Shown here: positions 18,201 through 23,740 of the stretch, in pieces
How the letters are laid out: every line of letters starts with the position of its first letter
How positions within the stretch are numbered: the first letter of the stretch is position 1
Assembly: GCA_905221605.1 (NCBI GenBank)
Contig: CAJNDS010002455.1
Span: 26,001-90,000, forward strand
Direction: 5' to 3'
Length of the DNA: 64,000 nucleotides
DNA from: Symbiodinium natans
Lineage: Eukaryota > Sar > Dinophyceae > Suessiales > Symbiodiniaceae
The notes under the pieces: generated by a model
The model's database searches: none
Seen by the model: the letters and a program-made list of their open reading frames with translations, nothing else
Told to the model about the DNA's origin: nothing
Made by a program: the position numbers and the translations under genes

Positions 18201-21033
18201 GGTATTAGTAGAAACGTACAAAGAATAGTTAAAGATGGTCGCCAAATCGCCCTTAGCATCCTTCCCTTAGCATTCTTCCCCCTTAGCAGACATGATGAGG
18301 GAATCAGGGCCCCATGTAGACCCTTTGAGGGAAGAGTTTGGGGCACCTCATTCCCTCATTCCCTACTAAGAACCAGCCAGATTCTTCCGAAGTTCGCAGG
18401 CACCGCATGCTGCGAGTCCGCCATCCTTGGCACCTGCACCTACTTTCCCTATGCCGCAGCCTGGCGCCGAAGATTGCCCAGGGGCGCGAAGCCATATAGG
18501 GTTTCGGGTTCAATTTAGCGTTTAGGCTCAGAGTTCGTGAGCCCTAAACCCTAAGCCCTAAACCCTAGGCCCGGCTTCTGGCTTGGGCGTGTGTTGGTGG
18601 AGCCTTTTGGCGGCTGAGAGGCTTAGAGATGTAGGTTTAGGCTCTGGGTTGAACAAAGCAAAATACATTTAAAGAAATCCATTGAAACATACAATAAACT
18701 CTAAAAAAGAAGAAACAACTATATCTATATTATGTATATATATATAGCAACTCTATAAAACAGTTGGCAAGAGGAAAGCCCCCCCAAGGTGAAGGCCATG
18801 AGCCTGTGCCTGGCCCTGACGCTCAGCCGCAAAGACTTCGAGGCTCGGGGGGCCGCCTTGGGGCTTTCTGCAGGGCTTCGACTGGGGGCTGAGGGTTTAG
18901 GGTTTAGGGTTTGGGGTTTAGGGTTTAGGGTTTGGGGTTTAGGGTTTGGGGTTTAGGGTTTGGGGTTTAGGGTTTGGGGTTTAGGGTGTTAGGGTTTGGG
19001 GTTTAGGGTTAAGGGTTTAGGGTTAAGGGTTTAGGGTTTAGGACGGTTTCGGATGTCCGGAACCACCTGAGGGATTTGCTTTTCTTGGGTCGGCGGGGAG
19101 GAGAGGGGGAGAGGGGGATCAGGGTATGTCGAGAAAGTCACACATGCGCAGTCGTGCCAAGCAGCCTTGTCCGCGCATCTAGGTTGAGGACATTTAGCGT
19201 TTCGGCGTCTGTGCTCCCCTAGGCGAGTTCGTAGATGCTTCCATGGGGTCGTCCGTCAACGGTTTTTTTGCGGGCCCGACTTCAACCCTAAACCCTAAAC
19301 CCTGAACCCAATTCCCCATTCCCGAAAGGCGAAACCTTGGGCTTGGGGTTGCGAAGGAAAACTCGAAGAGCCGGCCGCTTTCCCCAAGCCCTAAACCCCA
19401 AACCCTAAACCCTAAACCCTAAACCCCCAACCCTAAACCCTAAACCCTAAACCCTAAACCCCAACCCCTACGGCTCCTAACAGCCCAAGGTCGGTATGTT
19501 TTCGCGACTTTAGACCCACATGTAAATGTTTAATTCATGTTCTTGGAACCCTAGGGAACCCCTAAAGCCGAAACCGCCTTAACCCCAACTTGCCTAAAGC
19601 CCATTTAGGGTTTAGGGTTTAGGGTTTAGGGTTTAGGGTTTAGGGTTTGGGGGATTGGGGCCACCTTCTGTCTGTTGTCCCCTCAAGTTAATGTAGTCCA
19701 CCCCCTCCACCCTCAGCAACTGGGTATCCCCAAAGTTTCGGATGGCCCAAACAACTTAGCACAATTCCGGGGTGCGAGGTTACCCTTTCTCATCGAATCG
19801 TTCCTGCCTTTTTTTCTCCGAACAATTTCGCACAACTCTGGGCAGGATTCAGGGTGGGGGGGGGGGGGTGGTATGGGATCCTATTGGTGCAGGCTGCCCT
19901 GGACAAGTTCCCACACGAGAAGCAGATGTCCCTCGGCTTCAGCGATTTGGTCTTCCAGGTTTATACAGGCATGAAAGCTGGTGGAGTGGGGGGGTCGAGT
20001 GTTCCACTCGCATCAGGTATGACTATGGATTCAGGGGCTTGAGGTTTTAGGGTTTTTAGGGTCTGGGGAAGTTGGGATATTGGGGGGGGGGGGGGGGGGG
20101 TTGGAGTTCAGGTTAAGGGTCTAGATCTTCGATCCCGCCTTCCTACTACCTTTGAACTCCCCCCCCCCCCCAAACCCCAAACCCTAAACCCTAATTAAAC
20201 CCTAAACAAACCATGAACCCTAAACCCTAAACCCTAAACCCAGTTCGGTTTCAGTTTCGGGCCGCGGTGTGCCCTAACATGAGGCCGAGATTTGACCCAG
20301 AAATCCCCTAAATCCTGAACCCCTCAACCCATGAACCTTGTACTAGTACCCTCAACTATATCCCCCTTGAGAATTATTAATTTTGGTTTATATAGAACCC
20401 AAAAGAAATTAGAAATACTATGGCAATTAAGGTTGAAAGGAGAGTATAGCCAAAGCCTTCCTACTCCCTAACCCTCCAAAAGCCTGCCTTGAAGAACTAA
20501 CCGGGTATATATTTCCCTAGATGGGGGGTTTACGATAGCGGAACCCCAATATAGATCCCCCGTTAAAAGTGGGAGCCCCTTATAGTAAGGACCCCAATAA
20601 CTAGGACCGGGAGTAGGCAATGTTTTTCAATTTTTTAGGGTTGGGGTTCCCTTGTAATCCCCTTCATTAAAACCAAAAAAGGTACCCTTTTTATTCCAGG
20701 TTACTCCCGGGTCTAGATGAGGTACCCCTAATTTCGGAAAGTGCCCAGCTAGGAATAAGCCCCCCAGCGCCAACATCTCCCTTCCACAGGGGCGTATCAG
20801 TTCCTCGCGAAGATTCTGCCCACAGACTCCCCACCCTTGAGCTTTTCCCCTAAACCCTAAACCCTAAACCCTAAGCCTTTCAGTTGCACTATATCCTTGA
20901 AAGTTTCCGAAGCGACAGATTACGACGTGAAGCACAGATTTTGATGCCGAAACCTTGTACAGCAACGGGAACACTTCAAATGACACCCCCTCCTGTTGCC
21001 TCCAGTAGCACAAGCACAGAGTTTTGGCTATAA
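193..21033 (+). CDS. Region A: multi-exon gene(s) with repeated cNMP-binding domains (gene model)
   Basis: This stretch holds at least 30 short candidate exons, all best read on +, separated by introns rich in TTTAGGG/CCCTAAA. Many encode recognisable pieces of the cyclic-nucleotide-binding fold: beta-roll strands (618-735, 9092-9175, 16943-16992, 17739-17824), phosphate-binding cassette and following strand (193-267, 1195-1273), the C-terminal helix (12757-12879, 18789-18893) and the N-terminal helix (15241-15330). The order N-helix, beta roll, cassette, C-helix recurs, so several domains lie in tandem as in cGMP-dependent kinases or cNMP-gated channels. No kinase or pore domain was recognised. 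An in-frame TAA at 3052 and another at 21031 mean this may be two or more genes. Confidence 0.45.
285..355 (+). repeat. TTTAGGG array
   Basis: About nine heptamers, the first few degenerate (TTGAGGG), immediately downstream of the exon at 193-267. Confidence 0.95.
503..581 (+). CDS. candidate exon, region A
   Basis: The acceptor is TTGTCAG| and the donor CCGCA|GTTTTAGG. The frame encodes VDGMDQGKFRAHVAQTKE then LEKTWRP, a charged helical segment. No family was recognised; it precedes a cNMP-like exon. Confidence 0.4.
618..735 (+). CDS. candidate exon, cNMP beta-roll-like segment
   Basis: From TTTAG| the frame reads CVIVHGVGELYLVTDSDL then LNQSNANLSMIGVSDG. The V-I-V-x-G-V-G-E-L-Y-L-V pattern matches a beta-roll strand pair of cNMP domains. 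The donor is probably ACCTT|GTTAGA. Confidence 0.45.
741..835. repeat. Family A dispersed element, partial
   Basis: Shares CCTATTCTAATTCTTCAAG with the copies at 2485-2605, 8288-8390, 28928-29035 and 61524-61602. Confidence 0.5.
1000..1180 (-). repeat. CCCTAAA array, degenerate then perfect
   Basis: Degenerate CCCCTAAAC/CCCCTGAAC units pass into perfect CCCTAAA units around 1125-1165, just upstream of the exon at 1195. Confidence 0.9.
1195..1273 (+). CDS. exon, cNMP-binding domain segment after the phosphate-binding cassette
   Basis: After CCCCAAG| the frame reads ATVAAITYCTCLEMPKKARL then GLLDSS. ATVxAITYCxCLEMP closely follows the conserved (R)TATVRA-x-x-x-C-x-L segment that closes the cNMP pocket. 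The donor is G|GTTTAGG, drawn from the TTTAGGG array. Confidence 0.6.
2106..2160 (+). repeat. TTTAGGG array
   Basis: About eight perfect heptamers. Confidence 0.95.
2205..2265 (+). CDS. exon, segment following a cNMP domain
   Basis: The acceptor is ATGCGCAG|G and the donor AGAG|GTGGG. It encodes AFVKALDRHPEDSPLSDLPR. The xLxxHPED motif recurs at 26538-26610 (AIDAHPEDCEALEQTF) and, in variant form, at 19893-19958 (ALDKFPHEKQ), always after cNMP-like exons, so these look like paralogous positions. Confidence 0.6.
2266..2352 (+). repeat. TTTAGGG array at intron 5' end
   Basis: About eleven heptamers beginning a few bases after the predicted donor at 2266. Confidence 0.95.
2381..2484 (+). CDS. 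candidate exon, region A
   Basis: One frame is open across the stretch and reads VGQHQSLEELAFLEGDAETG then DTQPRRQVNGQSLLQ. Acidic and polar; no family recognised. A family A element starts directly after it. Confidence 0.35.
2485..2605. repeat. Family A dispersed element
   Basis: GGTCGGAATAATTACTAATA, TATTCCCTTATGGTCCCT-like and ATTCTGATTATT motifs recur at 8288, 28928 and 61524. Copies are AT-rich at one end and C-rich at the other. Confidence 0.7.
2735..2900. repeat. ATT trinucleotide microsatellite and G-run
   Basis: Imperfect (ATT)n/(ATTACG)n followed by a 23-nt G run at 2923-2945. Open frames here are low complexity and not coding. Confidence 0.9.
2959..3054 (+). CDS. candidate exon, possibly terminal
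   Basis: After CTCGAAG| the frame reads VADALAFTCKEERNHRQF then DKNIYRDHDSNPC and TAA at 3052. Composition is protein-like and third-position GC is good. If the stop is real, the first cNMP gene ends here; otherwise the frame leaves the exon just before it. Confidence 0.45.
   Translation: MADALAFTCKEERNHRQFDKNIYRDHDSNPC
3140..3239 (+). CDS. exon ending in GPIFK, homologous in position to the 24971-25074 exon
   Basis: The acceptor is CTCCAG| and the donor AAG|GTACGA. It encodes TVFQLWEHYGRCDWAVQ then SESFSCGPIFK. The cNMP exon at 24971-25074 ends SFGPFK with a phase-0 donor AAG|GT at the same place, so this is probably the equivalent exon of a paralogue. Confidence 0.5.
3255..3355. repeat. 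Family C inverted-repeat element
   Basis: Termini AGCCCAGTGGTACC and GGTTACTGGCTA are inverted repeats, with inner arms ACCCTTTTTTGG / CCAAAAAAAGGGTGCC. Other copies: 33885-33991, 50310-50411, partial 30670-30716. Confidence 0.75.
3845..3910 (+). repeat. TTTAGGG array
   Basis: About eight units downstream of an unresolved candidate exon near 3780-3840. Confidence 0.9.
4001..4073 (+). CDS. exon, unknown helical segment
   Basis: After CCCTAAG| the frame reads SDRGLAAADRVERLCVALLA then QSAQ, ending CAG|GTAATT. Typical amphipathic helix composition. A CCCTAAA-rich stretch precedes it and TTTAGGG follows. Confidence 0.5.
4318..4436. repeat. Family H element
   Basis: TTCTTAAGCAAATTAGTAGT appears twice within 110 bp. 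A palindromic full copy with termini CTACTATTTGCT / AGCAAATAGTAG lies at 46357-46459. Confidence 0.55.
4522..4586 (+). CDS. exon, unknown
   Basis: The acceptor is CTGACCAG|G and the donor AAGG|GTTTAGG. The frame reads LHGAAVAKEMGTWPFLTKAP with high third-position GC. No family recognised. Confidence 0.5.
5560..5601 (+). CDS. short exon, unknown
   Basis: The acceptor is GAACCAG| and the donor GGTAG|GTGAGTA, one of the most canonical in the window. It reads ELKGPEGTGNQDG. Confidence 0.4.
5692..5756 (-). repeat. CCCTAAA array
   Basis: About nine perfect units upstream of a candidate exon at 5786-5846 (ATERLLHDGTFSQG). Confidence 0.95.
5930..6000. repeat. Family F dispersed element
   Basis: Shares TTTTCCCTTAT...GGAATATTTTTCAGAGG...TTAAGGGCC with copies at 41210-41277, 43668-43742, 57706-57785, 60052-60137 and 63176-63225. 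Confidence 0.65.
6601..6689 (+). CDS. exon, Ser/Pro/Arg-rich linker
   Basis: Acceptor GAGGCCAG|, donor TTTCG|GTTTTAGG. It reads RRLDSSDSVGAPGTPRGKFY then GPLWSWTFR, a likely disordered linker between domains. Confidence 0.5.
6753..6928 (+). CDS. exon, 58-residue helical segment
   Basis: The acceptor is CGCTTCAG| and the donor CAGCAG|GTATCT. The frame reads TVTADLTRHISSMSWHTS, then LDDFKHRLRELCRLVSML and NHEPANSANETSPKMN. The reverse strand is also open here, but only the + reading has both splice sites. Function not recognised. Confidence 0.55.
7043..7093 (+). CDS. exon, unknown
   Basis: After ATCCGAG|G the frame reads LYYVNLHASRESGLGAAV. It ends where a family B element begins, so the element start probably supplies the donor (GTT|GTGTAC). 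Confidence 0.45.
7094..7233. repeat. Family B element
   Basis: Contains the central ACTTATAACC...TTAGGGCACTTAAGGGG and the right terminus ATTGGTTAATAAGTACC, ATGAACCTCCAAG. A 17-nt segment with a donor (CTTGGAG|GTCGCG) follows the CCAAG end. Confidence 0.75.
7570..7745. repeat. Family K element
   Basis: Shares GGTAACATTTTACAT, AAACTCAA-AAG, ATACTATCCCAACCATGAAC with 30560-30660. The 7503-7745 reverse-strand ORF is an artefact of this repeat. Confidence 0.6.
8163..8243 (+). CDS. exon, cNMP-domain beta-roll start
   Basis: After GCCTGAG| the frame reads TPVGQWTSRDGVEIPTDMAF then LVVSGSG. DMAFLVVSGS matches the conserved strand xMxFIVxSGxV that opens the cNMP beta roll. The donor lies in GGGTCAGG. 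Confidence 0.55.
8288..8390. repeat. Family A element
   Basis: GGTCGGAATAGTTACGAATC ... CCATAATAAGCCCCCCAAAC ... CTATTCGAATTATTCAGG, as in the other family A copies. Confidence 0.65.
8876..8930 (+). CDS. exon, unknown, between cNMP exons
   Basis: Acceptor CTTGGAG|G, donor AAGGG|GTGATAG. It reads MIAEVEEHKSRVVFGHK. Confidence 0.5.
8966..9035 (-). repeat. CCCTAAA array
   Basis: Ten perfect units upstream of the cNMP exon at 9092. Confidence 0.95.
9092..9175 (+). CDS. exon, cNMP beta roll to phosphate-binding cassette
   Basis: After AGCCGCAG| the frame reads EIYVSENSGRRMLMAEGSCF then GTSGPDS. GEIYV...(G)RRMLMAEGSCFG follows the conserved GxVxVxxxxG...LxxGxxFGE. It ends TTCAG|GAGG (an apparent GA donor) and runs into TTTAGGG. 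Confidence 0.65.
9480..9535. repeat. AT microsatellite
   Basis: Imperfect (AT)n/(ATAC)n tract. Confidence 0.9.
9577..9965. repeat. about 49-bp tandem repeat containing a hairpin
   Basis: Roughly eight units carrying GGGGCCCCGGTACTCCAGAT followed by TTTTTCTGGAAATCTGGAGT. CTCCAGAT...ATCTGGAG is self-complementary within each unit. The ORFs on both strands here are repeat artefacts. Confidence 0.9.
9985..12200. repeat. degenerate TTTAGGG-like region with duplication and hairpins, no genes seen
   Basis: About 1 kb of drifting TTTAGTG/TTTAGGG/GTTTAGTG text, including a direct duplication of about 331 bp (10566-10896 and 10897-11227), then an AT-richer part. Five copies of a GC hairpin (TCTGGGGAAGGCACCGGGG ... 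CTTCCCCAGACC) lie at 10850, 11180, 11243, 11444 and 11793. I find no convincing exon. Confidence 0.8.
12545..12653. repeat. Family E inverted-repeat element
   Basis: Termini GGGATGTTTTTCCCCCGTAC and AGTATAAAGGGGAACACCCC are inverted repeats with inner arms ACAGTCCTTAATA / AGGACTGTTAGTATA. Cleaner copies are at 58898-59004 and 61683-61776. Confidence 0.75.
12757..12879 (+). CDS. exon, C-terminal part of a cNMP domain
   Basis: Acceptor GCCCAG|, donor TCAG|GTCCTT. It encodes EHILIGLPTSTLKIEPKTAC then ELQMMNRQTFVTWRAFSGRS. TACELQMMNRQTF fits the end of a cNMP domain (xxCELLxIxRxxFxxL), i.e. the strand after the cassette and the closing helix. The longer reverse-strand ORF at 12665-12913 lacks this match. 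Confidence 0.6.
13222..13303 (+). CDS. candidate exon, unknown
   Basis: After GGCCAAG| the frame reads QNDNFPQAGPHLMKPATYG then ERHSAPE; the donor may be GAG|GCTCCC. CCCTAAA arrays lie on both sides. Confidence 0.35.
13320..13374 (-). repeat. CCCTAAA array
   Basis: Eight perfect units directly before the exon at 13394. Confidence 0.95.
13394..13450 (+). CDS. short exon following a cNMP domain
   Basis: Acceptor CTTAG|G, donor GAA|GTTTTT. It reads ERIMAECPDERDTTVARLE. In cNMP proteins the closing helix is often followed by such a P-E/D-charged helix. Confidence 0.55.
13460..13542 (+). repeat. TTTAGGG array at intron 5' end
   Basis: About eleven units (some CTTAGGG) starting after a T run at the donor of the 13394-13450 exon. 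Confidence 0.95.
13545..13740. repeat. Family L sequence with G runs
   Basis: GGGGCTTTCCGAAACTAGGG and GGGGCTTTCCGAGATTAGGG are near-direct repeats. Related to 42783-42890 (GGGGGTTTCCGAAAATAGGG) and 20718-20740. Confidence 0.55.
13763..13805 (+). CDS. short exon
   Basis: Acceptor TTGGAG|G, donor TTTGAG|GTGGGT. It reads FRCGSSSGVALAFE. Confidence 0.4.
13852..13917 (+). CDS. short exon
   Basis: After CTTGTAG| the frame reads DFWRHARQWRVSPSEIDILS; the apparent donor is GA (CTCAG|GATGAA). Confidence 0.4.
14226..14295 (+). CDS. exon, unknown
   Basis: Acceptor GTGCAG|G, donor GCAGG|GTATCC. It reads GILNEMAIKAEVKLGVTRGG then EGQ. Confidence 0.5.
14444..14474 (+). CDS. 31-nt micro-exon
   Basis: Acceptor GTTTCAG|G and donor GGAAG|GTACGG flank a frame reading TQWPHDPRK. 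Confidence 0.4.
14505..14730. repeat. Family M element pair
   Basis: AGTAGCTGAATGAGTACACT ... ACTCAGCAACTGAG, plus GAGTGGTTGTCAAAATTA repeated in direct (14522, 14641) and inverted orientation (ATAATTTTGACAACAACCCA near 14710-14736). A related copy is at 22600-22732. Confidence 0.6.
14765..14862. CDS. candidate exon, strand ambiguous
   Basis: On + the frame reads GHTLRSVGDGVLPSVHNF then LKMRSHEATVHPC, where EATVHP recalls the ATV of cNMP domains. On - the frame reads GFVASHLEKVMDRGKDTISY then RAQRMPAE, with an acceptor CTACAG|. Third-position GC is similar. All neighbours are on +, so I favour +, but the - reading is unusually protein-like. Confidence 0.35.
15241..15330 (+). CDS. exon, N-terminal helices of a cNMP domain
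   Basis: After GCCCCAG| the frame reads GASEILKRSAVFRAASEEFI then DDVRISSMK. (I/L)LKxSxxFRxxSEEFIxxV is the classic entry to cNMP domains. The donor is AAAG|GGTTG or AAAGG|GTTGTT, followed at once by TTTAGGG. Confidence 0.7.
15400..15715. repeat. short direct repeats, no gene seen
   Basis: AGGACAGCAGGTAGGAC and CCGAAATGTCGCC-type blocks recur two to three times each. Confidence 0.5.
15804..15875 (+). CDS. exon, basic segment
   Basis: Acceptor GATTAG|G, donor CAGAG|GTGATG. Phase 0 gives GLRVVLHARKISRRKAPKRL; a second frame (VSVSSCTHARFLAEKPPRG) is also open. Splice sites are good; the frame is uncertain. Confidence 0.45.
15955..16017. repeat. Family J element, partial
   Basis: GGTTCCCTAATACTCCCTAA ... 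GGTACCTTAAGAACCCC is the reverse of 34055-34195. Confidence 0.55.
16480..16590. repeat. inverted-repeat element
   Basis: GGAGGGACCCCTAGATACG ... GTAAGGGTCCCTCCTGTAG: arms AGGAGGGACC / GGTCCCTCCT are complementary. Confidence 0.5.
16943..16992 (+). CDS. exon, cNMP beta-roll strand
   Basis: Acceptor AGGGAG|G, GC donor GTCAG|GCCAAA. It encodes VICDEKEVADHMFIIVR. I-x-x-E-x-x-x-A-D-x-M-F-I-I-V is the conserved strand leading to the first Gly of the cNMP roll. Confidence 0.65.
17149..17252 (+). CDS. candidate exon
   Basis: After GATGTAG| the frame reads AVARVEATAQHLKTLNARAS then ALYVGPDRLCICGLG. The donor is GGA|GTGTTT, followed by TTTAGGG. Confidence 0.4.
17344..17390 (+). CDS. candidate exon
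   Basis: After AAATGTAG| the frame reads ELPHMAADLSNLDQP; donor CCT|GTCCCA. Confidence 0.35.
17471..17515. repeat. Family E element, short copy
   Basis: TTTGGGATGTTCACCCTTAT and the mirrored GGAGCATCCC end. Confidence 0.5.
17558..17633 (+). CDS. candidate exon, Pro/Lys/Ser-rich
   Basis: After CTTCTAG| the frame reads ATPNPSAKLKSPKQPSPEML then KL; donor CTG|GTAATC. Probably a disordered linker. Confidence 0.4.
17739..17824 (+). CDS. exon, cNMP beta-roll segment
   Basis: Acceptor GGTCCCAG|, GC donor AAAGCAG|GCCC. The frame reads DPTLLLRGHAAVLGDSGEEE then DSVLRFKA. LLxRGxAAVLG...VLRFKAG corresponds to the fIlxxGxaxV...vxxfxxG stretch. Confidence 0.6.
18330..18377. repeat. Family G element, half copy
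   Basis: CTCATTCCCTCATTCCCTAC, TAAGAACCAGCC, the right terminus of the element at 58472-58608. Confidence 0.55.
18397..18488 (+). CDS. candidate exon, frame uncertain
   Basis: After GTTCGCAG| all three frames are open for about 80 nt. The reading TACCESAILGTCTYFPYAAA resembles a cassette (GExAILG); alternatives are Pro-rich or His/Leu-rich. Confidence 0.35.
18789..18893 (+). CDS. exon, C-terminal cNMP strand and helix
   Basis: Acceptor CCCCAAG|G. The frame reads VKAMSLCLALTLSRKDFEAR then GAALGLSAGLRLGAE. VKAxSxCxALxLSRKDFEA matches ATVxAxxxCxLLxLxRxxFxx. It runs into a TTTAGGG/TTTGGGG array. Confidence 0.65.
18894..19040 (+). repeat. alternating TTTAGGG/TTTGGGG array
   Basis: A 14-bp higher-order pattern GGTTTGGGGTTTAGG repeats several times, ending with TTAAGGG variants. 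Confidence 0.95.
19042..19261 (+). CDS. three phase-coherent exons (19042-19088, 19123-19182, 19223-19261)
   Basis: TVSDVRNHLRDLLFL, then YVEKVTHAQSCQAALSAHL, then EFVDASMGSSVN. Each donor leaves one base (G|GT) and each next exon supplies two, so the frame is maintained twice. The implied introns are only 34 and 40 nt, so part of this may instead be one exon with errors. A related start, TVSEVCEVSPAMSGM, occurs at 31190-31247. Confidence 0.5.
19390..19465 (-). repeat. CCCTAAA array
   Basis: Perfect and CCCCAAC variant units. Confidence 0.9.
19893..19958 (+). CDS. exon following a cNMP domain
   Basis: Acceptor GGTGCAG|G, donor TTCCAG|GTTTAT, 22 codons in phase 0: AALDKFPHEKQMSLGFSDLV. Compare KALDRHPED at 2205-2265. 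The ORFs at 19675-20050 in other frames are incidental. Confidence 0.6.
20598..20716. repeat. Family D inverted-repeat element
   Basis: Termini CTAGGACCGGGAGTAGGC and TTACTCCCGGGTCTAG, inner arms GGTTCCCTTGTAATCC and ACCAAAAAAGGTACCC. Other copies: 26195-26290, 33736-33846, 40232-40300, 43325-43420, 61409-61525. Confidence 0.75.
20790..20838 (+). CDS. candidate exon
   Basis: After TTCCACAG| the frame reads AYQFLAKILPTDSPPLSF. Confidence 0.4.
20884..21033 (+). CDS. candidate terminal exon of region A
   Basis: Acceptor CCTTTCAG|; 49 codons then TAA at 21031. It reads LHYILESFRSDRLRREAQIL, then MPKPCTATGTLQMTPPPV and ASSSTSTEFWL. The length without stop and the Ser/Thr/Pro-rich tail support a C-terminus. 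Confidence 0.5.
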   Translation: MHYILESFRSDRLRREAQILMPKPCTATGTLQMTPPPVASSSTSTEFWL

Positions 21034-21169
21034 TCCTTCTTGCAAACCCGAAACCCTAAACCCTACCTTATTATAGGAGACCCCCCCAAAAAAAAGTAAT
21101 AATAAGAAAAGGAGAAGAGGGTACCCCTATGTTTGGGAAAGCCCCAACTCAACCCATCGCAGCTTGCAG

Positions 21170-21217
21170 AAAGCCCAGGTTCGCCAAGCTCCTGGAGGAC
21201 GAGGAATCACAGGACCC
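21170..21217 (+). CDS. exon, region B
   Basis: Acceptor CTTGCAG|, donor CCC|GTTTAGG. KPRFAKLLEDEESQDP; high third-position GC. Confidence 0.5.
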
Positions 21218-23709
21218 GTTTAGGGTTTAGGGCTTAGGGCTTAGGGTTTAGGGTGTAGGGTTTAGAGTTCGAGTCGACACACAAAAAAAACACACCTACA
21301 TACATACAGACAGACTTTTACACAGGTATTTCAGGGTTATTTTGGAGGTTCATGGGCTCTTTTTTTTTGAGGGAGGGGGGGTGGGGTAAGTAGGGTAACC
21401 GTCATGTAAACCGGCTCTGAATCATGGTGCGGGCCTAAGCTCCAAACCCCGAAGCCGCCCTAAAACCGAAACCCTAAACCCCCAAACCCCAAACCCCTAA
21501 ACCCCTAAACCCCTAAACCCTAAACCCTATTCCCTAAACCCCGAAACCCTATACCCTAAACCCTAAACCCTAAACCCTAACACCACAGGACATGCTGTTC
21601 AGCCTGCCCCGCGTCCTGAAGATCAACCACCTCCTTTTTCAGTCGTCGAGTCGCTTGGCACCGGACGAATGTGGATCGCTACTTTTCCCGAAGCCCTTAA
21701 CCTCAAGTTGGTTTTGGGTTCAGGGTTTGGGGTTGAGGGTTTTGGGTTTGGGGTTTAGGTTTTAGGGCGTTTTTTTCTTTTCAATACCTCAAGTTGGGAT
21801 TAGGGTTTAAGGTTTGGGGGGTTTAGGGTTTGGGGTTGAAGGTAAACCCCAAACGCTAAACCATTCTTGGTCTGTGAACAAATGGTCATTCTCGTCTCCC
21901 TGATGGTGATTTGTCGGTGCTTTTCCCGTTGGGGTTTTGCGTGTTTTTCTTTTTCGGCCAACACCGAGCAAGGATGCTTTGTTGTTGTTTGGTGTGGGGG
22001 GGGAAGGCGGGTTGGGGGGGGGGGGGGTGACCCTCTAAACCCTCTCAACCCTCCAAACACTGTCGACCCTTTAACCCTATAAACACTAAACCCTATATAC
22101 CGTTACCCTATCAACCCTAAACCCTAAGCCCTCTGAACCCTCCAAACCCTATCAACCCCATAAACCCTATGATTCCTAAACCCTAAGTGTCTAAGTCGCT
22201 TGTGGGGCACCTGGAGAATGCCTTGGGCTTCTCTCACGGCTCTTGGGCAAGAAAATATTGGTGTCAGAGCTGTCATTTCCAGATTCGCCACTGCGAAGAT
22301 GTTTCCCATGTGGCTGCCGACAGAATCTATGAGCAGACATCGAGCGAAGTCGGCGCTTGAGGGTTTAGGGTTTAGGGTTTAGGGTTTAGGGTTTAGGGTT
22401 TAGGCACCGAGTTTACTGTAGTCACGGGGCAAATGGGATCTTTTGGCCCGCGGGTTTTCTGAGCGGCTGGCAAGCTTCTTCCAGTCAGCGCTTGAGGGTT
22501 TAGGGTTTAGGGTTTAGGGCTTACAGTAAAGTCCAGCAAGCTGGAACATGGGTTTAAGGATGAGTAGAGCTGGGATTCCCTTTAGTATACCTTTGGGGGT
22601 TTGGGGATCAAGACGTTCCAACCTTTTGGAGTGTACTGCTGCTCAGTAGCTGAGTGAGTACACTTTACACTTTTTGGGATACTATAATCCTAAACCCTAA
22701 ACCCTAAACCCTGAACTCAGCAACTAAGGTACGTAGGGTAACGGGACAGCTGCAAGGGTTGCTTCAGGGTTTGTTCCCTTCGCAGCTCACAACTCCGGGT
22801 TTGTCGTCAGGGTTTTAGGGCTTAGGGCTTAGGGCTCAGGGTTTAGGGCCACCTCAGCAACCCTGTAAGCCATAAGGTCGAAAACCCTAAAACCCTAAAT
22901 CCCAAAGCCCCAAAACCTGACTCCTAAACCCTAAACCTTAAGTCCCTATGCCCTAAATCCCTAAGCCCCAAAACCTGACTCCCAAACTGGGCGCTTGGTG
23001 TTCAAGGCATCGACTTCCTGCGGAAGATGTGCGAGTTCGCGGACGAGGCGCCAAAGATTGGAGATGCAAACGCTGAGCATTTTGGGATCAGGGTTTAGGG
23101 TTTAGGGTTCAAAGCCCTAAACCTGAGACCCGAGCGAGCCCGAGCAAGGTTGAGGGCAGGGTTTGCTTGTGTCAGCGTGGCATGTCCAATTCTGCGGCTT
23201 TGAGTCACAAAGGGTCTATATGGAGCTCCAGGGCAGATGTGGCTGTCTGAGGACTATCGTATTATGATTCATATTGTTACTATTGATACCATTGTTACCA
23301 TTGCTACTTTGTTACCATTGCTACCATTGTTGCCGTCGTTAGCATTCTTACCATTGCTACTGTTGTTACTGTTATTACTGTTCTATTGTTATTATTGTCA
23401 TTCTTGTCATCATTGTTGTTCTTGTTATTCTTGTTGTTATTGTGATTATTGTTTTTATTGTCACTATGGTGATATGATTCGGTTATTGCTAGTGTAGCTC
23501 CGCTGCACTCTTGGCAAACTGCCGAAGAGCTCGGCAGGTCTACTACGCCCCTGGCGAGACCATCATCATCCGAGGAGAGAGCTGCGCCGTCGGCAAGACG
23601 GTCATGCCACTCGGCCTGGGGGTGATGTGACTGTCTGTGTGTGACTGTATGACTGTGTGACACTGTGTGTGTGTGTGTGTGTGTGACACTGTGTGTGTGT
23701 GTGTGTCAC

Positions 23710-23740
<31 letters not shown>

